64,000 nt of DNA from assembly GCF_900009135.1 (NCBI RefSeq), contig NZ_LT797705.1, positions 28,724-92,723 on the forward strand, read 5' to 3'. Each line of letters starts with the position of its first letter. The first letter of the stretch is position 1. A program made the translations under genes and the position numbers. Of this stretch, positions 1 through 7,736 are shown piece by piece. A model generated the notes under the pieces. It did not search any database. It was not told the origin of the DNA and saw only the letters and a program-made list of their open reading frames with translations. This DNA is from Planktothrix sp. PCC 11201. GTDB lineage: Bacteria > Cyanobacteriota > Cyanobacteriia > Cyanobacteriales > Microcoleaceae.

Positions 1-307
1 TCGCCAACTGATACCCCGCATCAATACTTTGCTGATTCATCATCTCCAGCCAAACCTCTGCGAGTTTGGGTTCATCGATGTGGAGGAGATCCGCCGATTG
101 AATCGCCACACGCCCTTTTCGGTAAGTTCTGCCACAACCTAACCCAACAATAGCTGCCACAATATTCTCAGTTAGTTGCATTTGTTTTCCATTCAAATTC
201 AGATTAAACCTCCCCAATGGAAAATTTTCCATTGAAGGGTGTTGAGGATTCTGGGATGAAACTGTCATTTCTGAGTCGGAAGTGCGTGGCGTAGTTTGAA
301 AAGCGTA
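1..307 (-). pseudogene. ParB-like protein, 3' part (cut off by IS630 and window edge)
   Basis: Joining this segment to the piece at 1495-1883 across the IS, with one TA copy removed, gives one uninterrupted minus-strand reading frame. After KLRNC it continues YAFQTTPRTSD and stays open to the window edge, so the original gene was longer than 230 codons. This part holds the region after the ParB N-terminal domain, including a stretch around GLGCGRTYRKGRVAIQSADL. It also contains the palindrome AATGGAAAATTTTCCATT in frame. Taken alone it has no start and is probably not expressed as a functional protein. Confidence 0.7.
216..233. repeat. palindrome AATGGAAAATTTTCCATT, copy 1
   Basis: This perfect 18-bp palindrome lies inside the disrupted ParB-like coding sequence. 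The same 18-mer occurs at 22359-22376, within a longer palindrome, and at 49461-49478 inside the relaxase gene. Its function is unknown. Confidence 0.8.
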
Positions 308-1494
308 AGCTGTTGTGCATTTAAACTGTGATTATAGCATTACCTTTGTTTTTAAGTTTACGTCCCCATTTAATAGATAACTGTCCCTCATTTAAAAGCT
401 GATGCAATAAACACTCTAGCTCATCAACTGATTTAAAGAGTCGATTAGCAATATATTCTTTAGCTGAATGCCAGACCAATTCAATTAAATTATAATCTGG
501 ACTATATTCTGGAAGAAATTCTAAATAGATATTCGGCATTTCTGCTTTGATTTTTTCTAGGTATTCTTCTTTTTTGTGAAAACTTGCATTATCAAGAATA
601 ATGACAATCTTGGCTCCTTTTTCTACAAATTCTTCTGCTTGATTTCCCGCTAATACCCACTCATGAATTAGCTCTTGATAAAAACTTTTTAACACTTGAT
701 AAAAATTATTTGCATTCCCTTTATCCAGAAATTCTACAAATCTTTTTTTGTCCGAGTACCTCAATCCTCCCATAACATTAACTTTTCCTTTTCTTCTGTC
801 TCCTCTAATCTTTCTCCTCTTTCCTTTTTTACACCAGTTCTTTCTTTTTATTACTCTTAAATTAAATCCACTTTCATCCCAAAACCATACCTGTAATTGT
901 TCTGGACTTTCTTTTGTTATTTTTAAATACTCTTCTATTTTATTTTTAAATAATTTCCTTTTTTCTGGATCTCTTTTCTCTTCCAAGCTATACTTTGCCC
1001 ACAAGTAAACATACTTTTTTTTCTTTAATATCCTTCTCACTTGTGAACCACTTAATTTTATTTCTGTGATTTGTTCTAAATAAGTTGCCAATCTTTCTCC
1101 TGTCCATCTCCCAAATTCATATCCTAATTCTTCCGGTTCTTTTTCTACAGTTTCTAATAATATCTCTATATATTTATCTGTGGCTTTTCTATAATTTCCT
1201 TTCATTCTTTCATCTTTTAGGCTTTCTAACTTGTCCGGATCTCCATGTACACACCAATAACATACTTTATTTATTGAACATCCCAAAAAATTGGCAATTT
1301 CACTTTGTTTTTTACCATCATTTAGCAATAGTAGAATCAAGATTCTTTCTCTAATTTGTCCATTTTCTTCCTCTTTCAATCTTTTCTGTAGTTTCTCTAC
1401 TTGCTTTTCATTTAAGTGATTTTTAGCAGGCATATTTTTATTGATTTTTCTAAACTTAGTTTTTCATTATACCCTATTTAGATGCTTAACAGCT
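308..1494 (-). mobile_element. IS630-family element, copy 1 (1187 bp)
   Basis: The ends are AGCTGTTGTGCATTTAAA and the inverted match AGCTGTTAAGCATCTAAA, an imperfect 18-bp terminal repeat. A duplicated TA dinucleotide sits outside them (306-307 and 1495-1496), which is the IS630/Tc1 target signature. The same 1187-bp element recurs at 34199-35385 and 54907-56093 with almost no base differences. This copy splits the ParB-like gene. Confidence 0.93.
321..1433 (-). CDS. IS630-family transposase
   Basis: This 370-residue transposase catalyses cut-and-paste movement into TA sites. A helix-turn-helix region (about residues 28-60, with KKQSEIANFLGCSINKV) precedes the DDE catalytic domain. The likely catalytic residues are D186 in VWFWDESGF, D281 in IILDNASFH and E318 in DYNLIELVWHSAK. 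The length is full for the single-ORF branch of the family. The reading frame is identical to those at 34212-35324 and 54920-56032, so the element is probably active or was active very recently. It is flanked only by its own terminal repeats. Confidence 0.95.
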   Translation of the reverse strand: MPAKNHLNEKQVEKLQKRLKEEENGQIRERILILLLLNDGKKQSEIANFLGCSINKVCYWCVHGDPDKLESLKDERMKGNYRKATDKYIEILLETVEKEPEELGYEFGRWTGERLATYLEQITEIKLSGSQVRRILKKKKYVYLWAKYSLEEKRDPEKRKLFKNKIEEYLKITKESPEQLQVWFWDESGFNLRVIKRKNWCKKGKRRKIRGDRRKGKVNVMGGLRYSDKKRFVEFLDKGNANNFYQVLKSFYQELIHEWVLAGNQAEEFVEKGAKIVIILDNASFHKKEEYLEKIKAEMPNIYLEFLPEYSPDYNLIELVWHSAKEYIANRLFKSVDELECLLHQLLNEGQLSIKWGRKLKNKGNAIITV

Positions 1495-1883
1495 TAACAA
1501 TTTCTGAGTTTGCGGGCGAGGGGTTCTACAATCATACCTTCTCGAATTTTCTGCACCGTTGTCTGTTGTCGCTGACGGTTTTCTGCAATCAAGACGAATA
1601 GTTCCTCGTCTTCGCTTTCAAAGTGACAGACTTGAACCGGAGCTTTTTCCCACCCCAATGCCAGCAAGGTTCGCCAACGCCGATGACCGCTAATAATCGT
1701 CCCATCGGTTTTGATCAGTAACGGACGGACATAACCTTTGAGGGCGATCGCCTCCATCAAGTCCGTCAGATTCTCGTTGCGACCGTAAATCGCCTCATTG
1801 CGGGGATGGGGTTTGAGGTGATTAAGCGGAACGTACTCAATCACCTCAAAGCTTTTCAGCGATTGCGTTTGGCTTGTATTCAT
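1495..1883 (-). pseudogene. ParB-like protein, 5' part (ParB N-terminal domain)
   Basis: This is the start of a plasmid-type ParB/Spo0J-like partition protein. Residues 15-90 carry the ParB nuclease-like domain, with VPLNHLKPHPRN, a LTDLMEAIALKGYVRPLLIK segment and the hallmark GTIISGHRRW (CTP/DNA-binding Box II type). The next region (ENRQRQQTTVQKIREGM) is where the DNA-binding helices normally start. The apparent stop after 129 residues is created by the IS630 end; without the IS the frame continues at 1-307. A PRTRC cassette at 32-37 kb makes this a candidate for the ParB member of that system. It is probably non-functional as it stands. Confidence 0.85.
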
Positions 1884-2003
1884 GATATCGCCCTGACGTT
1901 TATCTGGGATTGAGCTTGCTGCCAGTCTCTCCTTAAGATAGCATAATAATCATACGTTTCATAAAGATCATACTTTTAGGCGAATTAGGGTGATCGTTAC
2001 GGT

Positions 2004-2029
2004 TAGAGACGTGCCATGGCGCGTCTCTA
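2004..2029. repeat. 26-bp near-perfect palindrome (TAGAGACG...CGTCTCTA)
   Basis: The arms TAGAGACGTGCC and GGCGCGTCTCTA are centred on AT. Palindromes of this type are dispersed repeats in many cyanobacterial genomes. It lies in the intergenic space between the ParB-like gene and the small RHH gene, which are divergent, so it could also be read as an operator. Confidence 0.6.
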
Positions 2030-2096
2030 CAGGAAATGTCGCGAAAATGCCTCAGAAAGTGCAATATAGTAACAGAGGATTCGCAAGGAGGATGCA

Positions 2097-2258
2097 ATGG
2101 CAAGAAAACGAATTACCTTATCTTTAGATGAAGATTTGCTGGAACGAATCAAACAAGCGGCACAAAAAGATGACCGCAAAATCAGTAATGAGGTGGAGAG
2201 AATCTTGATCAAGCACTATCCCCCAGAGCATAATTTTGCTCAATCCGTTTCCAGTTGA
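2097..2258 (+). CDS. small ribbon-helix-helix (CopG/Arc-type) DNA-binding protein
   Basis: A 53-codon gene starts at ATG 2097 behind a strong ribosome-binding site, AAGGAGG, five bases upstream. The product begins MARKRITLSLDEDLLERI, followed by an Asn-Glu-Val-Glu-Arg helix. This is the beta-strand/helix/helix pattern of CopG-like repressors and type II antitoxins. The family binds DNA as a dimer and usually represses its own promoter. No toxin gene follows. It is divergent from the ParB-like gene, so it could be a plasmid partition or copy-control regulator (inference). No other reading frame here is plausible. Confidence 0.7.
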   Translation: MARKRITLSLDEDLLERIKQAAQKDDRKISNEVERILIKHYPPEHNFAQSVSS

Positions 2259-2300
2259 TGTTTGAGCAATCAACTTTCAAGTTCTATTAAATTTGATATT

Positions 2301-2357
2301 AATAAAAAAAATAATCCCAGAGTTTTGTTAGTTCTTAGCTAACAAAATCCTGAGATT
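2301..2357 (-). terminator. rho-independent terminator after holA
   Basis: The arms TTTTGTTAG (2323-2331) and CTAACAAAA (2339-2347) are extended by partly paired AATC-CAG sequence on both sides. On the minus strand the hairpin is followed by a run of eight T at 2302-2312. It sits 18 bp past the holA stop and closes the dnaN-dnaX-holA operon. Confidence 0.75.
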
Positions 2358-2374
2358 GATAAAGGGACTATTAA

Positions 2375-3358
2375 TCATTCAAACGATTTAGCTGCTGTTT
2401 TAACAGGTTGGCTTGCAAAAAGTTGGGTAATTGCCAGAATAGAAGACAGCAGCAAGTTTCGTTTTCCCTGTTTTAAAGCTATTTCTAAATCCAGTAACAA
2501 AGATACAGCCTTTACTAAAGATTGCAAAGGAATCGTTTGTACCTCTTGTTTAAGAAAATAGACTCGTTTAAAATTAGCAATTTGGCAAATCTTGGCAATT
2601 TCCGAATCAGATTTAACCCCCTTAACAATTGTTGCTTTGACCCATAGCCAAGTTCTAAATTGGGTAATAAGAGTCGCACAAATCGCAACAGGAAATGTTT
2701 CTTTTGTCAAGAGTTCTTGGAGTAAATCAACCGCTTTTTGGGCATTATTTTCTCGAATTGCTTTAGCTAATTGCAGGCTATTTTGGGTGGTAGAAGGGAT
2801 AAGAGAACGCACTTGTTTTAAACTCAGCTTTGCGCCATTACTGTAGAGAGCTAGAAGTTGCAGTTCAGATTCAATTCGGGCTGAATCATTGCCAATAGCA
2901 TCAGCTAAATATTCTCTACTATTTTGATCCAATGATAAACCGATGCGAAGGCTTTGGGTACGGATATATTGGGCAATAAGATCAATTCGCCAAGGCGCAA
3001 TCAAATTGAATTCAAACAGTTGGCTTTGGGAGAGTAGAAATTTTGAGACTTTCAATCGTTTGTCAATGCTGGAAGCTACAAAAATCAAATCAGTTGATTG
3101 GGGAACTTTTGGGAGCAATTGAAGAATATCCATCACGGCTTGATCAAACTGTTTAAAGTTGCAGTCCTCCACAATTACTAATTTAGCTTTAACCGAACCA
3201 AAAGCCGGAGTTAAAGCGCAATAAATGGCTTCATCTACAGCAGAAGCATGAAAGCGATGATAGTTGAAACTAAGCCAAGCGGGGTTAAGGCTTTTTTTGA
3301 AAGCCAAGAGTTTTTTGGAAATTGCATACCGATCATCGCCAACTAACAAGCTAATCAT
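2375..3358 (-). CDS. holA: DNA polymerase III delta subunit (clamp loader)
   Basis: A 327-residue homologue of the clamp-loader delta subunit, which opens the beta clamp and works with DnaX. It starts MISLLVGDDRYAISKKL (a HolA-type N-terminus without a functional Walker A). The middle has the family pattern DLIFVASSIDKRLKVSKFL and LADAIGNDSARIESELQLLALYS, followed by a helical C-terminal collar domain. The length is normal for the family (about 330-350). The start overlaps the dnaX stop by 4 bp (ATGA), indicating translational coupling. It is the last gene of the replication operon and is followed by a terminator. It presumably serves replication of the accessory replicon rather than the chromosome (inference). 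Confidence 0.85.
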   Translation of the reverse strand: MISLLVGDDRYAISKKLLAFKKSLNPAWLSFNYHRFHASAVDEAIYCALTPAFGSVKAKLVIVEDCNFKQFDQAVMDILQLLPKVPQSTDLIFVASSIDKRLKVSKFLLSQSQLFEFNLIAPWRIDLIAQYIRTQSLRIGLSLDQNSREYLADAIGNDSARIESELQLLALYSNGAKLSLKQVRSLIPSTTQNSLQLAKAIRENNAQKAVDLLQELLTKETFPVAICATLITQFRTWLWVKATIVKGVKSDSEIAKICQIANFKRVYFLKQEVQTIPLQSLVKAVSLLLDLEIALKQGKRNLLLSSILAITQLFASQPVKTAAKSFE

Positions 3359-4737
3359 TGATTTCCCTCCTGAATTAAGACTTGATAGTTAATTCCTGTT
3401 GCTGTCAAAAATAGTTTTTGTACCTTCCGAATATTGCGGTTAAATTTGTTAAGATATGGGGAAGGTACAGCTAAGATGGCTTTTTGCTCGGTTAGTTCCG
3501 CAAGGAAAGCAACCGACAGGAAAACTCGATTCTTTTCAGATGCTTTTGACAGCACGGTTTCCCAAATGGTGTTTTTTAGATCAATGGGTTTTGAGGAGGA
3601 AACAGAGGTTGAATTTCGCTTATGAGTTTGATGATTACGGGGTTTATTTTTAGCAGATTTAGGAATTAATCCCAGTAAACAAACTTCTAGCCATAAACTC
3701 GGTTGCACACTTTTATTAAGCTGCCATTCTGAAGTGCTTAACTGTTCAAAACCTTGATGAATTGAAGATTGACTCCAAGTTTTTGCGATCGCCTTGAGTT
3801 TTGAATAGGAAACACCACTGGTGAGTAAGGATGAACAGTCAGGGACGTTGGCGACTAGCAACAAGTCTCGATAACAACTCAGTAAGCAGGTTAGCAGAGT
3901 CAGGGGTGTTTTTCCACTATCAAGGAGTTCACGAGACAGTTGTAGCAGCTTCAGGGTGTCTCCAGTGTTAATGGAGTGCAGTATTGTTACTAAGTCGGAC
4001 TCTGAAACGCGACCCGATAGTGCTAGAACCTGAGAATGGGTAATTTCTTCTCCCAACAAGCTTAACTGACCCAGTAATTGCAAGGCGTCTCGCAGTCCAC
4101 CCCCACAGGCGCGAGCGATCGCAATTTTACCCGATGAGGTAATAGAAATAGCTTCTTTTTCGGCAATAATGGTTAAATGCTGAACAATCGCAGCAACAGA
4201 AAGCGGCTGAAACCGAAACACTTGACATCGGCTGACAATAGTAGGTAGCACTTTATGTGCTTCTGTTGTGCAGAGAATGAAGACAACATGAGCGGGTGGT
4301 TCTTCAAGACACTTGAGAAGGGCGTTAAAGGCTTGGGAACTGAGACAATGAACTTCGTCTAAAACAAAAATTCGGTAACGACCGATGGCTGGAGCAAAGT
4401 GGACTCGTTCAATCAAATTCCGAGCGTCTTCAACTCCGTTGTGGGAAGCTGCATCAATTTCCATGACATCTAAACTGCTTCCTTTTTCGATAGAATGACA
4501 GGACTGACATTGACCGCAGGGAGTAACAGTGGGTTGGTCGGTAGCGGTGCAATTTAAGGACTTTGCTAAAATTCGGGCTGTTGAAGTTTTTCCAGTCCCC
4601 CGTTCTCCTGTAAACAAATAAGCAGGAGCAATTTTGTTCGCTTGAATGGCGTTAGAAAGGGTTCTTTGAATGTACTCCTGTCCGGTTAATTGAGATAGGG
4701 TACGGGGACGATATTTCTGAGGAAATGGAGTGTACAT
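3355..4737 (-). CDS. dnaX: DNA polymerase III gamma/tau subunit (clamp-loader ATPase)
   Basis: A 460-residue AAA+ clamp-loader motor. Walker A is GERGTGKT at 44-51. A zinc module has Cys63, 74, 77 and 80 (CGQCQSC). Walker B is IFVLDEVH at 123-130, and the sensor/arginine-finger region is IVSRCQVFRF at about 167-176. The AAA+ lid and collar extend to about residue 370. A low-complexity linker follows, then a short C-terminal domain (TIWETVLSKASEKNRVF...) like the tau extension of cyanobacterial DnaX. The protein is shorter than typical chromosomal DnaX and shows no intein. It lies 14 bp downstream of dnaN and overlaps holA by 4 bp. Confidence 0.93.
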   Translation of the reverse strand: MYTPFPQKYRPRTLSQLTGQEYIQRTLSNAIQANKIAPAYLFTGERGTGKTSTARILAKSLNCTATDQPTVTPCGQCQSCHSIEKGSSLDVMEIDAASHNGVEDARNLIERVHFAPAIGRYRIFVLDEVHCLSSQAFNALLKCLEEPPAHVVFILCTTEAHKVLPTIVSRCQVFRFQPLSVAAIVQHLTIIAEKEAISITSSGKIAIARACGGGLRDALQLLGQLSLLGEEITHSQVLALSGRVSESDLVTILHSINTGDTLKLLQLSRELLDSGKTPLTLLTCLLSCYRDLLLVANVPDCSSLLTSGVSYSKLKAIAKTWSQSSIHQGFEQLSTSEWQLNKSVQPSLWLEVCLLGLIPKSAKNKPRNHQTHKRNSTSVSSSKPIDLKNTIWETVLSKASEKNRVFLSVAFLAELTEQKAILAVPSPYLNKFNRNIRKVQKLFLTATGINYQVLIQEGNQ

Positions 4738-4751
4738 AATGACAAGAAAAG

Positions 4752-6155
4752 TTATGATTTGACAACAGGCATTAACAAGTATTGGCTATCGATTAAAAGA
4801 TGGGGTTGTTCTCGATTACCAAAGGGTTTTAAGATAGCCGGATGAGCACTATCAATGAGGTGAATTGAAATTTCAGAACTAGCGATCGCTTTAATCCCTT
4901 CCAACAAATACTTAATATTGAAAGAAATGGAAAAAGAATGACTAAAGTTGATAATTGCTGTCAGTTCTTCTCTGCCATTCCCAAACTCCCTTAATAAGGA
5001 TAAGGAAACTTGCTGGTTTTCAGGGCTAAAGTCAATGTTGATGATTTTTTCTTTTTTATCCGCCAAGACCGAGAGCCGTTCCAGTGCTTTCACAAAAGGT
5101 AATTTTTCCAGGTAAACTTGATGTTTGAACTCGTGGTTTAATAGCTCTTGGTAGGCGGGATATTCTCCTTCTAAACAACGAGTGATTAGCCGTTGCACGC
5201 CCCAAGAAAATTCTACATAACCCGTGGTCAGATTATAAGATAGTTGTACAGGTTCAGCAGAAGTCCGACTCGCTAAAATTCGCTCTAATTCCAATAGAGA
5301 TTTAGCGGGAAGGGTAAATTGCAAAGGTTCTGTATTCTCCGTTTCTTTCTTTTTCTTGAACCCTTGAATGGAGGTTTCTACCACAGCTAACCGATGACCG
5401 TCCGTTGCAGCTAATTCTAAGGTATTAGAGTTAATTTTTAGATGAACTCCGGTTAATATCTGCTTCGTTTCATCGGTCGCTGTTGCAAATAATGCTCCTT
5501 TAATACCACTTTTTAGAGCTTCCGCAGCCATAGCCAGATTTTGGCAAGGGTTGACTTCAGGAATTGAGGGGAATTCATCGCTTGATAAACCTCGAACTTG
5601 GTAACGTCCACTGGCGGAAACTAAAGTTAAAATTGGATTTTGTTCGGGTTTAACTGTACTTAAAGGGTGATCTTGGTTATTTTCAGCGTTCAAGGAGATT
5701 GAGTTACTTAATTGGAGATCACCGGAAGAAAACTTACGGACAATTTCACTTAAAAGTTCGGCGGGAATTGTCGTTTCCCCTGGAGTGTTAACCTTAGCTT
5801 CAAAGGAAGTTTGAATGGCTAAACTCAGATTAAATACGCTTAAGTAAACACGCTGAGTTTTAGAGCAAGCTGCTAACAGAACATTACCTAATATGGGATG
5901 GGTTGGTTTAGCAGGAACAGCATGGCTAACCAGTTCGAGGTGAGTTGCTAAATCATTTTGTGTGCAAAGCAGTTGCAGAGTAGCATCTGAAGTTGAGGAA
6001 GATGGGGAAGTTTTAGAGGTGTTAACAACTTGGCTTTTTTCTTCTGTTAAAATTTTGGAGGTTTTAGAAGGAACAGTTTGAAGGTCAGAGGATTTGGTCT
6101 TTTTAATTCGGCTTTGAGTTGCCGAACGTCGGGTTTTAGTTGGCATTTTTCCCAT
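4752..6155 (-). CDS. dnaN: DNA polymerase III beta sliding clamp, with N-terminal extension
   Basis: Three clamp folds span about residues 60-465. Recognisable beta-clamp segments are LELVSHAVPAKPTHPILGNVLL, RYQVRGLSSDEFPSIP, LAATDGHRLAVVE and a C-terminal ILKPFG...LLMPV. The protein encircles DNA and tethers polymerase. About 60 Ser/Thr/Lys-rich residues precede the first clamp fold, which chromosomal DnaN lacks. The frame is open back to a TTG at 6170; in-frame ATG codons at 6155 and 6146 are more likely starts, and none has a good ribosome-binding site. An acidic/polar insert with NQDHPLSTVKPEQN interrupts domain I-II. It is the first gene of the dnaN-dnaX-holA operon. Confidence 0.92.
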   Translation of the reverse strand: MGKMPTKTRRSATQSRIKKTKSSDLQTVPSKTSKILTEEKSQVVNTSKTSPSSSTSDATLQLLCTQNDLATHLELVSHAVPAKPTHPILGNVLLAACSKTQRVYLSVFNLSLAIQTSFEAKVNTPGETTIPAELLSEIVRKFSSGDLQLSNSISLNAENNQDHPLSTVKPEQNPILTLVSASGRYQVRGLSSDEFPSIPEVNPCQNLAMAAEALKSGIKGALFATATDETKQILTGVHLKINSNTLELAATDGHRLAVVETSIQGFKKKKETENTEPLQFTLPAKSLLELERILASRTSAEPVQLSYNLTTGYVEFSWGVQRLITRCLEGEYPAYQELLNHEFKHQVYLEKLPFVKALERLSVLADKKEKIINIDFSPENQQVSLSLLREFGNGREELTAIINFSHSFSISFNIKYLLEGIKAIASSEISIHLIDSAHPAILKPFGNREQPHLLIDSQYLLMPVVKS

Positions 6156-6218
6156 TAATATATTGATCAAAACCTAGCAGCGATAGCTGCTTACAAACTG
6201 AGGCATTATTATTATTTT

Positions 6219-6440
6219 TTATAACCCTGCTTGTTGTAAAGCTAACTCTAAAAGAGATTGAACTTGAAGAATTTCTGCTTCTAAAGGATCTTCAATCCTA
6301 AATTTTTCTTCAAATTCTGTTGTTTTTAATCTTAAAACGGTTAGCCATTCTGAGCCTAAGTGCCTTCTGATGAATTCTTGATAAATCCTAGATAAAGAAG
6401 CATTAGGATAATGATTTTTAATGGCTATGAGGAAGAAACG
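6219..6440 (-). pseudogene. coding remnant upstream of dnaN
   Basis: A minus-strand frame of about 70 codons without a start codon encodes NHYPNASLSRIYQEFIRRH, then GSEWLTVLRLKTTEFEEKF, then a terminal helix rich in Leu/Gln ending at a TAA at 6219-6221. Codon use resembles neighbouring genes. It looks like the C-terminal end of a lost gene. The family is not recognised. The rest of the 6171-6491 gap shows nothing else beyond presumed dnaN promoter sequence. Confidence 0.3.
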
Positions 6441-6518
6441 TTATCGATTCAAAAACATTTTAGAATACCGTGAATTGAGTTTGAGCTAGATTTGAGGAGA
6501 AAAAAGCGCAAGTCGTCT

Positions 6519-7736
6519 ATGCCTAGCAATTCCTCACATTCATTCATAACAGAGCCAGAAAACAGTCTGCGGGAGAAACTGATCCGCTCAATCTGGCTGC
6601 ACAGGGACAAATACTGTTATTTATTTGAAGTCGATGGCTCTTATCGATTGTTAAGCACAGATCGCCGAGGTCAGTACACCATCTTACCCGATGGTCGCTC
6701 GGTTTTGCTGGCTTGGATAACTGATCCCTTCACTGAAACCCTTCTTGTACAAGAAGATGGGAGTTTGTTCATGAGTGGGAGTCAGTTTGTAGAAATGGGG
6801 ACACGCTCCAAAGTACCTTCACAAACCGCCAATCCCCTACCGCAGCCTGATGCGATGATTCCTAGCTTAATCCCAGAAAAACCATCGCAATCGGATCTCA
6901 TTCCCTACTGGCTACCAGAAGATTTCCCCATCTTTATGGATAATCAGGGTATATTTGGCACTTCAAGGGGTGAGGGGCAGGGAGTTGAGCCGCGAATTTT
7001 ACCGACCGTCAATCAGTACAAGGGTGCAGACGGTGGATATGTGGCGTTTTATTCGCGAGATCCGGCCAAGGCTGTGTATTCAGTCGGGGGAGGAATTTAT
7101 GTGGTGGGACAAGTTCGGCTTAAGGGTCGATATATCGGCAGAATTTTTCACCCCGAAGGCTACTTAAATCAAGACATCAGTGTAGCTCCAGAATTCAAAG
7201 CGTTATGTCGTAAGACGTTTGGCGTTGAAGGATGGGCTGGAGGGGACACCGGAGGCTGGTTTGGTAAGTTTGATTCTAGCCCCGAAACACTAGAAACAAT
7301 AGGAGATCGTCCTAACTCAAAGATTGACACAGCCCCAGTTGTGCATCCGGCCTGGAAGTGGGTGGTTACGGTCGGGGCTGACTCTATCCTTGCTTTTATT
7401 GGAGTTTTATTGCCTTGGATGGTGGGTTTGATAATATTGCTGAGTCCAACCCTTTTGATTCTCTGGGGTGCTGTTGCGCGATTTGGGTTGACTTGGAGGC
7501 TACTGTTGATTCCGGTCGGTGGAATCGTTGGGTTTGTGCTGATGGCGATCGCTGCGATGTATTTGTGCAACTACAACTTCGAGCTTCATGAGCGTCAAAC
7601 AGGCCCATCTGAAGCGGGGTCGTTGGGAGGGTTAGGTCAAGCAATCATGGCATTGATTGCAATGGCTTTATTGGGTTGGATTGGTTCAGGACTGGGTGCT
7701 TGGTTGGTTGCAAACTATTGGGTAGTTGACTTCTAA
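6519..7736 (+). CDS. membrane protein of unknown function
   Basis: About 405 residues from ATG 6519; the frame is open to a TTG at 6492, but GAGGAG lies just downstream of that codon, so ATG is preferred. The N-terminal half is soluble, with two beta-rich segments (YCYLFEVDGSYRLLSTDRRG; TLLVQEDGSLFMSG). A Pro-rich linker follows, then a Gly/Tyr-rich domain around GADGGYVAFYSRDPAKAVYSV. The C-terminal third has three or four hydrophobic helices (about residues 298-328, 335-357 and 383-408, counted from the TTG). No family is recognised. Its stop abuts the stop of the convergent helicase gene. Confidence 0.65.
   Translation: MPSNSSHSFITEPENSLREKLIRSIWLHRDKYCYLFEVDGSYRLLSTDRRGQYTILPDGRSVLLAWITDPFTETLLVQEDGSLFMSGSQFVEMGTRSKVPSQTANPLPQPDAMIPSLIPEKPSQSDLIPYWLPEDFPIFMDNQGIFGTSRGEGQGVEPRILPTVNQYKGADGGYVAFYSRDPAKAVYSVGGGIYVVGQVRLKGRYIGRIFHPEGYLNQDISVAPEFKALCRKTFGVEGWAGGDTGGWFGKFDSSPETLETIGDRPNSKIDTAPVVHPAWKWVVTVGADSILAFIGVLLPWMVGLIILLSPTLLILWGAVARFGLTWRLLLIPVGGIVGFVLMAIAAMYLCNYNFELHERQTGPSEAGSLGGLGQAIMALIAMALLGWIGSGLGAWLVANYWVVDF

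Noticed and set aside
748-1354. Plus-strand ORFs inside IS630 copy 1 (and the equivalents in copies 2 and 3)
   Set aside because: They are antisense shadows of the transposase with Phe/Leu/Ser-rich translations and no ribosome-binding sites.
2027-2212. Minus-strand 61-codon ORF
   Set aside because: It is antisense to the RHH gene at 2097-2258, which has the better start and a recognisable fold.
6492-6518. TTG 6492 as start of the membrane-protein gene
   Set aside because: The only purine-rich ribosome-binding-like sequence (GAGGAG, 6494-6499) lies after it, so ATG 6519 is preferred.
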